Below, one piece after another: positions 11,629 through 24,403 of a stretch of DNA of 64,000 bases. Every line of letters begins with the position of its first letter. The first letter of the stretch is position 1. Both the position numbers and the translations under genes were made by a program. Below the pieces are notes generated by a model. The model searched no databases and was not told where the DNA came from. It was given only the letters and a program-made list of their open reading frames with translations. The DNA is from Paramecium octaurelia (taxonomy: Eukaryota; Ciliophora; Oligohymenophorea; Peniculida; Parameciidae), in NCBI GenBank assembly GCA_905182995.1, contig CAJJDP010000131.1, positions 242,307 to 306,306 of the forward strand, given 5' to 3'.

Positions 11629-13396
11629 TCAAGCTTTAATTTCTTCTTCATTTACTTCCTCAATAGGTTAATTGGACAGTTGTCTTTAGAAAATGATTTA
11701 TTTGCTAGGTCGAGCCCTTGGAGTTTGAGCCTTGGCGGTGCTTTGAGGTAAATTTTTAAGGACAATAGTTGGTCTCATTCTAGCAGAATCAGGAGATGAA
11801 GCATCAGATGATAAATCATAATCTTGAGTTGAGTATTTCTTAATTTATTTGGTTCTTGGAGTTGAAGGTTAACTATCGATGAGATTAATATTTTTCTATT
11901 TAATTTATTATTGAAATCTGGGGCTTTTCATAACAGGAACATTTATGCATACTTTCTCGTCTTCAACCACTTCATCCTCTCTTGCTTATTACCTATGTTT
12001 AACTGGAATCTCAGGAAGCTGAATTTTATCCGATTTGATGTTTTTGAAAAGTTAAGTCTACCATAATTTGTTCTAAGGATCTAATCGCTTTTTTGTCTAA
12101 AAGCTAATTCTGATATCAGCTTAGGGACTTTGAACAAAGAATAAGTGCTCTAAGGCTTTTTAAGCAGAGATTCTTAGACTAGGATTGGGATTAAGCATTT
12201 AAGAGATGAGTTCAACAGCTGAAGAGGGAGCCTTGAACATCTGAAGATTATCAAGATTAACGTAGCATTTTTTGTTCAGTTTAAGAATTTCATGATAGTC
12301 AATACCTGGGAATAAATCCTTCTGAGTAATCCTAAAGAATAAAAACAATTGCTTACAATTTGTAGAAGATGCAACCAACACTAAACATATCACAGATCTT
12401 ATCATATTTTAGAGTGAGATCTTTGAGATTAGCGATTTCTGGAGCAACATAACCAGGAGTTCCACATTTTGGGAATGGGTATTTTTCTACATTTGTATTT
12501 GTTGCCAAGCCGAAATCAACTATTCTAAGTCCTTAGACAGATCCATGTTCCTTAAACATGATATTCTCTGGTTTGAGATCTCGATGCATGATGTTTAAAC
12601 TATGCATATGAGCTACTCCTTTGAGTAATTGCTATAAATATTTAAACATATTAAAGTACCCACATGATTTGTTTAATCTACTCCCAAGACAAAGGCTATG
12701 TTGTACTTCTACTATTACATAAGTCATGTAGACTTGGTCCTTTCAAATACTCAAGTATGAGATAAAATGTGTTGTCTCCTTCATAGACTTCTTCAAGTTT
12801 GACGATTTACTCGTTGTCTAGGTTGGACATGATTGTAATTTCATTGAATAAGGCAGTCTTAAAATTAAGAGAGAATTCTTACATAACCACCATCTTCTCT
12901 GAGATACCTTTTCTCAATACATTTGGATGCAAACTCTGCTGAATTGTCCTTTTCCTATACCAAATAAACCTAAAATTAAGTTAAATAACATACTTTGGAT
13001 GAGCCTCCCTTGCCCAAGAGTTTTAATGGTTGATAAAAGTCGCTGACTTCTCTGTACATTATTCTGTTTTTGATTATTCTCTTGAATGTCTTTAGTTCTT
13101 ATTCTGGAGCTGTGAAATATTTGACTGTTCCTTTGTACTCAATACCGAATTGAGTCAAGACTCTTTGATTATTTTTGACCCAATGGATGTTATTCTCTAA
13201 GTTTATTGGCACCATGTACTTTGGACTGGGTGATTCCATTTCCTATTATTAAATCATAACTCTATAGAATTACAGTTGACAATGTAATAGCATTCGTAAA
13301 GACGTACAATTGGTAGTAGATGTCTCGAACTAGATGTTCTCTCTGACAAACTATATGGTAAACTACCTCACCATAGTTAATTTGTATGTTTTGCAT
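11629..13396 (-). CDS. Serine/threonine protein kinase, CAMK-like, with long C-terminal tail
   Basis: ATG at 13396, five introns (31, 24, 25, 28 and 25 nt), TGA at 11629-11631; spliced 1635 nt, 544 aa. The first intron joins a 5' exon to EMESPSPKY. Kinase motifs in order: GKGGSSKV (Gly-rich loop), FASKCIEK (ATP Lys), HRDLKPEN (catalytic loop), VDFGLA (Mg binding), CGTPGYVAPEI (activation segment and P+1). All catalytic residues are present, so it should be active. The last 150 residues are low-complexity, rich in Ser, Pro, Gln and Lys, with TPR motifs that may be phosphosites. No EF-hands follow the kinase domain, so it is not a CDPK. Confidence 0.9.
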
Positions 13397-13857
13397 GTTC
13401 TTTTTTTCAAAATTATTTAATTAAATGCTTTCAAGATTTAAAGTAAACGTATATCAATACGTTCAGATTAGCAAAAATGACTAAATGAATGACGGACTAT
13501 TTTTATAAATTAATTAGAATTTAGTATAATCAAAGGATGTAGAATTTTCATGACGTATTTTTTGCATAATCAAAATTAATGAAAGTTCCTATGAATTTTA
13601 ACAAATAGATTGGATAACCCAATTGCTATTGTAAGCTCATTCCATTTTGAAACTCAAACCAAAAAACCATTTCTACAGTAAATCATAATTTTAATATATT
13701 TATATTATAAAAAAGGATAGGTCTCCCTCCTACTTTATCTATAAAAGTAATTGGAATTTATGAGTTGATCACTCGATATTAGAAATGTAATTGCAATGTC
13801 CATTCAATTTACTAACATCGTATAGAATAATTACAATAATAAATAAAACATCACAAT
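13397..13857. other. Intergenic, nothing recognised
   Basis: AT-rich spacer between two minus-strand genes. It should hold the promoter of the kinase gene. No conserved frame seen. Confidence 0.6.
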
Positions 13858-15676
13858 TCATAATCCCTGAGTAACAGGAGCATCATTTGGCTCCAAATCA
13901 TATCCCTTTTGATTGTCAAAATCTTACGCTTGACTTGTAAGACCTTCTTCTTTGATTTTGTATTTTCTATACATATAAGCCAATAGGAATGCCAATAAAA
14001 TCAGTAAAATTATTAGTGCAATAATAACTCCAATCAACTCTTGAGTGTTATATATCTTTGCCTAGGCTAGTACAACCTTGACCTAAAAGGTAGTCTTATA
14101 CGAACACTGAATGGTTTGATATGGCACATCTGGATTTTCTTCCAAATACTTATCTTTTTCAGGGCAAGAAGTGGCATTCATAAGAATATCATATTGATAA
14201 ATGTTCCCGATATCTAATTCTGATCGAGGATTGCAATAAATCTAAGGATTCCTTATGATGTATGGTAATTCCACAATATAATGTTAAGTTAAGCCCAGCA
14301 AATATGGATAACTTTTTTTGAATGACCATGAATTAGGAGTTCCTTCAGTTACGAAATCTGAGTCATAGAATTATACATTCTATAGTTTTGGAACGAATAC
14401 GTAATCTTCATAAAAGGAATTAGCCTTTTCAGTGAAATAATCATCTTGAGTATAGAATTTAAATTCTGGTTCAAATTCTTCATAAACCCCAGTTCTCACA
14501 ATCCTGTGTTCATCTTTGCCTCTCAAAAGTACGAATGATTTGGAGATTGTAATATCAAAGTATTGTCCAGTCAAATAATGGGTCTTGACTTCAAACCAAC
14601 CTTCATCCTTAAACCCAATTTCAACTAATTATTGATTGATTCCACTAAAAATTAATGAAATATCATTACACTACTTTTAATATCAATAGAAAATCATCAG
14701 GTTAAACTGCAATAGCCAAACCAGATTTGATATTGACAAGTCCAAATTTATCATCTCTATTCATGATTATTTCCTGTTCACTACTTTTGACAAGAAATTT
14801 CGTAACACCATGGATGCTATCTAAAATAAAAGCATAAGTATCTTTGGATGTACTAGATTGACTGAATACAATATCAACTAAACTAATTGTTAAATCCTTG
14901 TTATAAAAATCAAAGGAATTCATAGACTACTTAAGACTAATATCACCATCATTATTAATCTAGTAAATGTCTAGTCCATCCCTGCCCAAAGGAACAAACA
15001 TATAATTATTCAGAATCTTGATTTATCCAATAAAATTATTGTCATTTTCCAATCCACTGCCAATTGAACAATTTTATAAAGTCATATTTGGTTAAATTTT
15101 ACCCTTCAATATTTAATCTCTATATATCAAAAATACATATTCAAACATAGGGGCATATAAAATTTAAGGAACTTCCGCTTCAGTTGCTTCACTTCTTAAG
15201 TAATCGTAGTCATATTCTTACAAAAGTTGCGGTTTAAATCCAACTATACTTTATGGATCCTAAGTAATGTTATAATTCAATAAAGTATGGTCACTTGTGG
15301 CAATCATCAAACCTTAATTTGTTTTCACCATGTTAACCAAAATTGGTGTACTTAAATAATATGATGGATCATTTGCATGTTCCTCATCAGGATTATGAGT
15401 TACATTATAAATTAATGTATGATGATTCTCATACTCTGCAAATTCAATTGAACCTTACTATGAAAAGCATATATCCCAAGGCTAACTATTGTTCCCCTGT
15501 AATTCTATATTAATCGCAAATTCAGCATTTTCAAAATCAGTAATAAATTATCTTGATCCCTGAATAACCTCCTTCACTCCCTTCACTTCACTTTCAATGA
15601 AAAAAGTTTTCGTAGACAAATTTAATAATTCTTCTCCTATTACTTAGTACACAAAGACAAAAATTATTAAAAACAT
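13858..15676 (-). CDS. Type I membrane protein with large extracellular domain
   Basis: ATG at 15676, one 34-nt intron ending just before the codons for QCNDIS, TGA at 13858-13860; spliced 1785 nt, 594 aa. The N-terminus MFLIIFVFVYQVIGEE is a signal peptide. The ectodomain alternates strands and loops (MKTNQGLMIATSDHTLL, PLGRDGLDIYQINNDGD, DTYAFILDSIHGVTKFL), resembling beta-propeller blades. A single helix, VIIALIILLILLAFLLAYMY, precedes a short basic and acidic cytosolic tail. A receptor or adhesion role at the cell surface is a guess; I do not recognise a named family. Confidence 0.75.
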
Positions 15677-16148
15677 AATTAATATATATATCAAATTCAA
15701 ATTTTCATCATCTCAAGTCAAAAATTATATTATATTCTATCTTCATATAACCATAATGATTGAATGTATTTAGAATTGTTATTCTAAATACAATTCAATT
15801 ATTAATCCAAATTTCGAAAATAAAGTACTCAGATAAGTCAAATCTAACAAATTTCAATTAAATAAATAAAGTAATACTGCAGCTAAACTAAAATCAAATA
15901 TTTATTGGCAACTATTTTACTAATAATTAATGTTGCTAATTTACTTGTTAATTTGATTAGATGATGTTTAATATATTATCAAAAGTATTCATTATTTGAC
16001 TTTCTCTCTTTAGAATAAATTGATGTTCTTCATCAAAATTTGATAAATTCAAGTTTAAATATCTTTGATGATTATGATTTATGAAATTCCTCAATGTAAA
16101 TAATAATTATCTATATTATAAATTTAATAATAATGAATATAATATGTT
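15677..16148. other. Intergenic, nothing recognised
   Basis: About 470 bases of AT-rich DNA. No coding pattern found on either strand. Confidence 0.6.
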
Positions 16149-17735
16149 TCATTATTCATCCATTACTAATTGGTACCAAACTAAGGACTTCTCATTCTAG
16201 GCTAATAAGTTCATAAAATCGTTTGTTATGAAGATATTGTTTTCATCCATTTCTTATTCAAAAATGACTTCCAACCTACCATCTTCCAAAATTTGCCAAA
16301 CCTTCAACTTGTTATTCTGACATTAAGATATTAATGAACCATCATTATTTGCCTATAAAAAACTAACCTCATTATTAGTCTTTTTATTTTCTGGATCCCA
16401 TTCAGTAGAAATCAACTGAAACAGTCCTTTTTTATTTCTTTACCAAATTTAGATTTGATCCTTCTGGTTTGATGTTATTACCATGGAATACACTTGATTC
16501 CATAATATAGTATTGAAACTTTGATGAATTTACTAATAAATTATCCAACTCTAATTTTCTTTAATCAAAATAGTCAATTTAGATGTTGATTTGCATATGA
16601 GTTTTTTCCCATCTTCTATAAATGTCAAATCATGAACTCTCTCTGGTAGCATATTAAAAGAACAATTGAATTCCCAATTCTTATCATTTAAACTCCAAAA
16701 ATTGATCTTCTAATCTTGTGTACTAATTACAAAATCATTCATAATATTGAATACAATCGAATCTAGAGTTGAATGGCAATTTATCTGTTTGTATATTTTG
16801 GTCTACAACTAGTAGATTTGAATCTTTGAGTTACTTCCCCATGCATAAAATTCACCATTTGGACTTATACAAAATAATTCTGCTGGAATGGCATTTTTCA
16901 AAGTTTCAAATTAACCAAATAAACTGTATTAACTTGGCTTAATAATAGTAATTTGATTGTTTAATTCTTATCCTGGGGACACTGCGATGAGTTATTAGTT
17001 CTTAATATCTTAGTAGATTCTCTTTATGCATTATTTTGATGATCTTATACTTATTTCATGTTGTCTTAAAAATTGCATATTTTTCATTCTGACAAGATCA
17101 AGCTAGTTTTTCAGAACATGGTATTCATTATTTCCATTTTTGTGATCGTCTTAAGTAAGGGAATGAATACAATTTAAAGTAGTCTCACATTTAGTTAGCA
17201 ATCTATAAAATTCTTAAGTCAATGGTGCTGCAACTCCTATCTTTGCACTAGCACAATCCAACTATTATGTCGATAATATCTCATATGCTAATTGATTGAT
17301 ATCTTGATTTTCAAGATTTTCTAAAATAAATTTGACTTTTTAATTTATTTGATTTTGCAACTCGCAGTTCTTTTCCAAGTTTTGAATTACCCTATCACAA
17401 TAAAGCTCAATTGACTTATTTACATCTTCTCTAAAACTGTTTATCTTCTGCTTTTATTACTACTTATATTCATCTGAAATTGTTTATGATAAAATTTAAT
17501 TTAAAAGAGTGACTATTTCAGCCTTGCTTAATGGCTCATTGTCCTAATTGCATTCCTTTTACTCACAACAAATATAGCAGTTCCCATTTCTATACTCAAA
17601 TTGTTCATACTTCAAACAGTGACTTTTGCAATAAGAATTTCTTCCTTTGTCATCCAATTGTATATAGGAAAGAGGCTTTGATAAACTTAATTTTTTTTTC
17701 ATTTTTAATTTTACTTTCAAACCTTTTTATTGCAT
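16149..17735 (-). CDS. Cys-rich N-terminus, coiled coil and WD40-like repeats
   Basis: An uninterrupted frame of 529 codons from ATG 17735 to TGA 16149-16151, with no intron needed. Near residue 30 are Cys/His pairs (YCKSHC, CYICCEQKEC) that may bind zinc. A helical, Glu/Lys/Asn-rich segment follows. The second half has repeated blades such as DSIVFNIMNDFVIS, QDQKINFWSL, QKDQIQIWQR and NNKLKVWQI, ending blade strands in W-S or W-Q like WD40 repeats. Ciliates have large families of such Cys-plus-propeller proteins. They usually act as protein-binding scaffolds; the partner here is unknown. Confidence 0.7.
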
Positions 17736-18225
17736 TTTCTAAATATCAAATATGTGGTTATATTATTTTGAAAAAAGCCTTTTTAAAAATTGCAGATTTT
17801 TAATAATTAATAAACAATAAATATATAGAATAAGGATAAATTATCATAAATTCTAGTTGTGAAAAGTAGAGATGAAGGAGAATTGTGATTAATTACAAAC
17901 TATTCATATGCTATCAACATAAAATCCATTTATTTCATAGTCAATAAAATATATTCTTACATTTCAATATAAATTAATGCTAGATTCAATTAGTTAAATT
18001 AATTTATCGATCAATAATAGTGACATAAACAGGTAGTTGTCATTAATTTCAACCATAGTAATATAATTGTAATAATAATTTACAAGAACAAGGCCATTAA
18101 TAATAGTTAAAATGATCGCATAAGTCAATCAACTAATAAATTATAACCAATAGTTTTTAATGATTTTATTACTTTATATTTAATATAATAAAAACAATAC
18201 TTATTCGTATTTATTTAATTATTAT
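17736..18225. other. Intergenic, nothing recognised
   Basis: About 490 bases of AT-rich spacer with no recognisable frame or repeat. Confidence 0.6.
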
Positions 18226-18649
18226 TCATTAGTTTAATCTATTCTACAACAATTATTAAATTACAGACTCAAAGCTTGGAGAAGTAATTTATGTTCCTAA
18301 TTAATATAATGGATTCATTAAGATTTTTATTAATTATTCATGTGCTAATTAACAAAATATTTTCACACGTTCTTCATCTTAATCAGTCAATACTAAAAAT
18401 CTGATATTCGATGGAGTAACATAGCCATATACTCTATAGTCTTATTTTTAATCAATCTCTTTGAGGAATCTTGTTAATTGTTAATTTATACAATTCTTTG
18501 GATGATTTATATTTTTCATCAAATACATCTAAGGCAGCATGCAAAATGAATTACGCATTTAGTACTTACTAACTAACTAGAGTGGTTTTTTTTAAGGGGA
18601 ATCTTCTTTCATAAAGAGGATGGTCTTCCTAAGATAAAATTAAGAACAT
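18226..18649 (-). CDS. TRAPPC2L-like (Tca17) subunit of the TRAPP trafficking complex
   Basis: ATG at 18649, one 22-nt intron (18470-18491), TGA at 18226-18228; spliced 402 nt, 133 aa, close to the roughly 140 aa of TRAPPC2L. Landmarks match the sedlin/longin fold family: EDHPLYERRF near the N-terminus, FILHAALDVFDEK, then KELFLKEIDQKQDYRVYGYV (family: RELYLG...YKVYGYV), and NPLYQLGTQITSPSF near the C-terminus. TRAPP complexes tether transport vesicles at the Golgi and act as Rab exchange factors. The intron is required to bring the two halves into one frame. Confidence 0.85.
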
Positions 18650-19444
18650 TTTCTCTTGTTTTTAAATATATATAAAATATATAAAAATTAAACCTTAGAA
18701 TACTTAAACTATAAACTTTAATTTAGTATTTAAGTTGGAAATAACCTTTGTTTACATCATTTTATTGCGATTAGAATATATTCTTTTCATATCTTATAAG
18801 ATTATACCTAATTATTTAAATAAAAGAAGGAAATTCTAAAATAATATTCTAAGTACTTCAAACTAGTAGTAAATTAAACAATGATATTTACAAAAAGAAA
18901 TGAGATGATTATCATATTTTGTTATGAATAATTAAATTTATTGTCACATTTCTTTAGGAATAAACTAAATTTATATATTAATATCAAAAACAGAGACTAT
19001 CGTAGAATTAATTTAAAATATGATAATTATTTAATTATACGAATGAGTATTATTGCAATACATATATTTATATTCTACTCATATCACTAGAAAAGAAGGG
19101 AATAAGCTCATTGCTATTAAAATATTAAATAAATAGAAGGGTATTTATCTGTTATCGTCACCATTTAATTTATAAATTACCTTTATTACACGTATATTTC
19201 TTTAAAACTTTAAGAGAAATCAAACTGTTTTCATTTAAATTATTCAAATTAATTAATATGAGATGAATATCTTAAGTAAAAGCTTCATACTCATACTCTT
19301 CTATTACAGTAATAACATACAGCTATTTTTTAACTCATTTAAATGACTGCTAAGAATTAAATAAAAGTAAATTATATATAATTTTTGAAAAAGAAATATG
19401 TTAATATAGGATATTCATAATTAATGGTAAAAGTTGTTAATAAA
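18650..19444. other. Intergenic, nothing recognised
   Basis: Nearly 800 bases, the longest empty stretch in the window. Very AT-rich with many A and T runs. No coding frame, tandem repeat or RNA gene signature found. Confidence 0.55.
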
Positions 19445-19981
19445 TCACAAAAGATCATCATCTATTATAATCTTGTTTTCGTTTTAATTATCTTCATTGT
19501 GAAAGAGCTCTCTTTTAATGCTTTAACATAAACTCATAAACATATTTTTGGTGGCCATGAAAATTTATTCATCATCGGTATCAACATCATGATCTTACTT
19601 TATTTCTTTTAATTTGCATTATTTCATAGTATCTTTGATACATCTAAAAGCATAGATCTTATCGCCTTTTTTATATTTTATTAATTATCCGCAAACTATC
19701 TTCTTGCCATCTTTTAAATTAGCATTTCTCATTTTCATGGAGACCGACTTTTTGTGCCAAATATCCTTGGAAATGGTCTTTTAGGTAATTTAAACTTATT
19801 GTTTAGGTTGAGGTTTCGGAATTTTCGAGGCTTCATTCAATTTATTTATCAAATTCACTTTTGGTAGATCTCTTTGAACAGGCATATTTTCCTTCTGCTA
19901 TGAATAGAACTTAGGTTTAAGTCTAATAGGTTACTGAGAGCTTTGTGATAGGTTCATTAATCTTTTTTGGAACAGGAACAT
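19445..19981 (-). CDS. Hypothetical basic protein
   Basis: Open frame to TGA 19445-19447 with no intron. In-frame ATGs at 19981 and 19957 give 178 or 170 aa. The product is Lys/Gln-rich, with an N-terminal low-complexity part (KIPKPQPKQQVQ), a compact centre (KDGKKIVCGQLIKYKKGD, then YAFRCIKDTMKQCKLKE) and an acidic end. No membrane segment or known motif. Composition fits a real ciliate gene, but I cannot name a family. Confidence 0.6.
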
Positions 19982-20064
19982 TATTTAATCGTTAAATATT
20001 ATTGTTTAACTTCATTAATTAATAAAAAAAAATCAAGTTTAAATTTTACTTTTGAATTTGTAAA

Positions 20065-21632
20065 TCATTGTTGAGCCCTAGAAGCATGAATTTGTTATTG
20101 TTATTCTAGTTTTTATTTTTGTTCTTGTTCTTGCTGCTTTTTCAATATGTGTTATCCAACGATAATAATAAATTAGCCAGGCAATAGAAATACATAGCCA
20201 AAACAAGCAATAGCAGATGGGTAATATTGAACAGTAGCAATATCACACAAGATGGCTGTGATAACAGGTTCAAATAAGGCAGCAGTAGCAGGTACAATAG
20301 GTTCAAATAGCTTACTGATTAAGATAGAAGAGATGAAAACTCCAATGCTTAACATGGTAGACATGTAGCTAATAGAATAAGAAATAGCATTTTACAAAAA
20401 GCCCATGAATTTTCCATTTTGAAATAATCCAAACCAACCCCATCTGGAATCAAAATTAATTGATGTGCCATCCATGAAAAATGAAACCATACACATATTC
20501 AAGCAAACAAAAAATGCTACACAAAAATTAGCGAGGAAAGGAGGAAATACAGTTCTTAGATCTTGATTAGCCTTTGATAACTCGGCCAAGATGATAGAAG
20601 CTAAGAACTAGGAATAAGAATGAAATATTACTGGTATGGTATTTCCAATAATAATTCTCATCCAGATTGGTCTTTTGTACAACAAAGGATTAATGTAATT
20701 TTTGGCTGAATCAGGAATGGTATCAGTATCTAACATATACGAATCTAAGCAAATAAGTAGGTATCTATTAATAACATATTATTCTACCCAACTACACACA
20801 TGATTTTACCTCCTCCTTCGATGTTGTGGTTATTTTCTTTTTTTCTAAAGACGGACAACCAAAAATTAGTCTGAGACCCTAATACAAAGACACTTGAAAT
20901 ATTCGTATAATCAAAACAAAACAGGAATACAGCAAATGTTACCGTTGTTGTCAAACTTGCCATATAAACTTTCCTCATGTGTGTCCACCTCAGCAGAAAT
21001 TCTGAGGTATAAGCTGACTTAACTTTTTCATTTCCTGTTCGGTATTCATACATGATAAAAGGGATTAGGAATATTCCTTGCAATAAAAATCTCCAAGCGA
21101 TACGTAAGTACTTGATTGATATTACTAGTTACCTTTTCAGCTGGTATTGTCATAATCCATGGAGGCATCATAGCGTTATTGAAAGATGCATAAAAAATGA
21201 TACCCCAAGCCAAATACTAGGGAATTTTCTCATAAAGTTAATGGTCATCCTCTTCATCATCTGCTAGCTTGTTCAGTCCTACTATCTATGTAATTCGAGT
21301 GTTCAGAGTCAATCTCTTGATTTACTTATTATTATTCTTCTATTTCTTGTCATCAAAACCGAATGTCTCTTCAAATAAGAATCCACCCATTCCAGTGCCC
21401 ACAACAAAGCTTTTGAAATTTTCTTATTTCTGTTATTAATCTTGAACTTCTTCATCACTCACGTCCTTCTATTCATCTGGAAGAAATTGCTCATTTTCGT
21501 CAGCTTCACGTTCCCTCTACTTACTCAATGCAATTATACATCTTTAGGTTTATCCAAAAGATTTTGGGCTAGGTCCATGTTTTCTTAGGAATGCCTTTCT
21601 TCCTTTATTGTTTATAAATGTTATAGAGACAT
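20065..21632 (-). CDS. EamA/DMT-family transporter
   Basis: ATG at 21632, three introns (23, 22 and 23 nt), TGA at 20065-20067; spliced 1500 nt, 499 aa. An acidic, Gln-rich cytosolic N-terminus of about 130 residues is followed by roughly ten membrane helices (for example YLAWGIIFYASFNNAMMPPW, FLLQGIFLIPFIMYEY, PFLANFCVAFFVCLNMCMV). The sequence PATAALFEPVITAILCDI followed by PSAIACFGYVFLLPG is typical of the second EamA repeat of drug/metabolite and nucleotide-sugar transporters. The Gln-rich C-terminal tail is cytosolic. The substrate cannot be deduced. Confidence 0.8.
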
Positions 21633-21787
21633 TAAATAATTAATTACATTTGAATAACAATATATATATCAAATCCTCTTTTTGTATAGTTAATGTTGAC
21701 ATCATATCTGCAGAGCTTCAATCACTATTTATGCAATCAACATCTTTATTATAATCCAAATTTATTTATTTTAACTGTTGAAGATAT

Positions 21788-22390
21788 TCATATATATATT
21801 ATAGTTAATTTGGTACTTGGGAGTAATGTTGTGAAAATCATTGAGATGTCAAAATTGTAAAATTCTTATTTACACATTTTCGATATAATACTGCTTAAGG
21901 TTTCATTATTTTTGATCTGATTTTCAGTTTTACTTCGGAACTGTTTAAAGTATTTACATTATAGAATTATCATTTGTGTTATATTTTCGATTGGTCTCAA
22001 GATTGTTTTAAAAATTAATTAGCATTTCTGCACGATTTATTATTTAAACAAATGCAATATTTACTTGCTATCCTTCAAGCTTTTTTCAATATTAACTTCA
22101 AAATATGTAATTAATATTGGATATGTATAATCCTTTGATACTTTATTTAGTGGTATAACACTAATTCTTAGTAATTCTAATATATTTCTACAATAATTAC
22201 GCAATAAATTACATAATTTCTACTCAGCTTTTCTTTTTAATTTGGATTAATAATATTGCAATTCAATGGCATTTTCTTTATAATCTATAAAAAAAATCTA
22301 TTTTAATTCTGATAAACAACACTTCTTTTGAATTGAACCTTCAAATTATTCTTTCTTCAATGATGTCAAAATTAGGATATCATGATTTTA
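21788..22390 (-). CDS. Possible hypothetical or decaying gene
   Basis: A frame of about 200 codons without TGA, rich in Leu, Ile, Lys and Gln (for example CNLLRNYCRNILELLR, FEVNIEKSLKDSKQ). It ends at TGA 21788-21790 or continues through an intron. Upstream coding (VFEGSLTNEKSNFYKSF at about 22500) lies in another frame, and I found no fitting GT-AG intron to join them. There is no ATG near the frame start. It may be a degenerate gene or chance openness in DNA with a single stop codon. Confidence 0.3.
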
Positions 22391-22590
22391 TCAAAATTTT
22401 TGATAGTATTGAATATTACTGTATAACTTTGCAGAACATTCAAATATTTTCTAAAACTTTTATAGAAATTTGATTTTTCATTTGTTAAAGAACCCTCGAA
22501 CACCTATGTTTATTTAATGAATTGTTTTACAAAAAAAAATAGGAATTTATAAATTTAGTTATGAATTTTTAAATAAAGAATGTACCAGGC

Positions 22591-22968
22591 TTGTTTAAAT
22601 TCATTTTTATACTCAAAGAAGCTCACTTTAGACATCAGATTCACTCGTGGTCAATTCATTTTAATTGTAGAAATAATTATTAGAGAAAAAATGATTTTTA
22701 AATTCTGTGTAGCAAAAATCAATTCAGTTATTAGAAAATGCTCAGAAGCAGACCATTGAATTTGGAGTTTGCACTTGAAGTGTAGGAATATCTTCTCATA
22801 TTGAATGATATTATATTTTTTAAGTGAGGAGGGTTCTTGTAGTCCTTTGATAAATTTGATGAAAATTTAAACTATTTGAGACCTAGTGTCTGGTAGAGAT
22901 CTAGGTATTTGAGAGAATTGCTATTAGAAATACATTTGATTTAGGATTTAAAAAGATATTATTAATGA
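22591..22968 (+). pseudogene. Remnant of a host gene with an in-frame TGA
   Basis: One frame reads as coherent protein on both sides of a TGA at 22825-22827: RSRPLNLEFALEVQEYLLIL before it and LQSFDKFDENLNYL, VWQRSRYLRELLLEIHLIQD after it, ending at TGA 22966-22968. The composition is much more protein-like than the flanking DNA. I do not recognise the family, and no intron removes the TGA. Confidence 0.4.
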
Positions 22969-23239
22969 TCAATAATTGTTCACATGAAGATAGAACGCAT
23001 GTAAACGAAATCGTCGTATCATTCTTAATAGCCTGATTATATTAAATTAAATTAATTAATAATTTATTTTTGAAATACCAAAATTTCATTCAGATGAATC
23101 CAGATCTAATGTGCAGTTTATACTCTCAGAGCTAATATTACCATCCCTTCTATTACTTGCACCAGCAATAAATGATATAATACAGTAATATTGATCCATT
23201 ATAAGTTATAAAGTGATGTGTTAATAATTGACCCCTACC

Positions 23240-23682
23240 ATGTAGCTGCCCTCATATAAGTACGAAACACCATTCGTTTTGAATAATGGAATAACTCAGC
23301 AATAGATTGAATCACCATATATCACGAATACTGCCCAAAACAATCATTTAACTGAAGTTGACTATGGACCAGAGGAAAAGTGCAATTAGGTTGATGACGA
23401 GTCTCAATCAAGAGTAAATGGTACCTATTCTCATTAAGTATAGGACATTGGACCAAACAAGAACATTTATCATATCTAGAATTCGTCAAGAGTCATGAGT
23501 CTATTTTAAGGTCGAAGTACGACAAGAAGTCAAAAAAAATATTCAAGTTAATGAGCCAGTTTATCCCGACAAGAACAGCCACTCAATGTAGATCTCATCA
23601 CCAGAAATTTAATCCCTTGGCAAAAGGTAAAAAGAAAAGCAGATAGATCAACAAGCAAATCCCAACTGTCATCCACCCATGA
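23240..23682 (+). CDS. Myb/SANT-like DNA-binding protein (SHAQKYF-like)
   Basis: ATG at 23240, a 23-nt intron (23421-23443), TGA at 23680-23682; spliced 420 nt, 139 aa. The C-terminal half has a single Myb/SANT-type repeat: GHWTKQEHLSYLEF (first helix Trp), then KKIFKLMSQFIPTRTATQ and CRSHHQKF, which resembles the SHAQKYF-class ending of plant and protist one-repeat Myb proteins. A basic tail follows (KGKKKSRQINK). It is probably a small transcription factor. An upstream ATG near 23110 could add a short Tyr/Gln-rich first exon through an intron, so the start is moderately uncertain. Confidence 0.75.
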
Positions 23683-23933
23683 AAATGCCCTCTTTGATTC
23701 TATTAATGTTATTTCAATTTTTTAAATGGAACAAAATTCCCACACTGTTGTATCCTTTATTGAATAATTTATATAAGTTCAAATACATTAATCAAAAATA
23801 ATAAGTGATTTACTTTTAATTTGATTTCATTTTAAAGTGACTAAAATTTCTATGGATATTAATGTAGTTAAGGTCTCTTTATTATAATTTGCTCTATATC
23901 CTAATCAAAATTCAGATTTTCAATTTCCACCCT

Positions 23934-24322
23934 TCAAAAACCAAGCCATTCCAATATATGAATTTTCTGGTAATTCCCTCTCTTCACTCTACTTTATTAT
24001 ATCTTCAGTTGACATACAGGGATCTTCTTAGAAAGTCGAAAAACACCAGAATCAACTATAATTTTAACTCCATTTAATGACTCTTGGACCACCTCAATTA
24101 AATTCTAATATTCCTTTCCTTCGAATACTATTCACATATACCTATGAGTATATAAGGGCCTCCTCATTTCATATAGTAAGATATTAAGTCATTTTCACGT
24201 CTGTAATCAACTTTGTTTAAAGCCAAGTCTTTTTATTTCGTAACATCTTTATTAATATCGATGAATTCAAATTAATTTCTAGAAATTACACTAAATAATC
24301 ATTAGTCAACCATGCTAATCAT
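23934..24322 (-). pseudogene. Decayed host gene, family unknown
   Basis: Coherent protein is readable from ATG 24322 (MISMVDQ, then LFSVISRNQFEFIDINKDV) through DYRRENDLISYYMK and GGPYILIGICEQYS, but TGA interrupts at 24299-24301 and 24164-24166. The next coherent block (EYQNLIEVVQESLNGVKIIV, IPVCQLKIQQ) is in another frame and stops at 23934. Flanking residues suggest both TGAs replaced Trp (TGG). No GT-AG intron removes them. Confidence 0.5.
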
Positions 24323-24403
24323 TTTCAATATCCAAAAAATTCAATTTACTAAAAAAGGTTTTTTATTAATTATTCTATGTAGAGTCACTAAAGGTTTTTG
24401 ATA

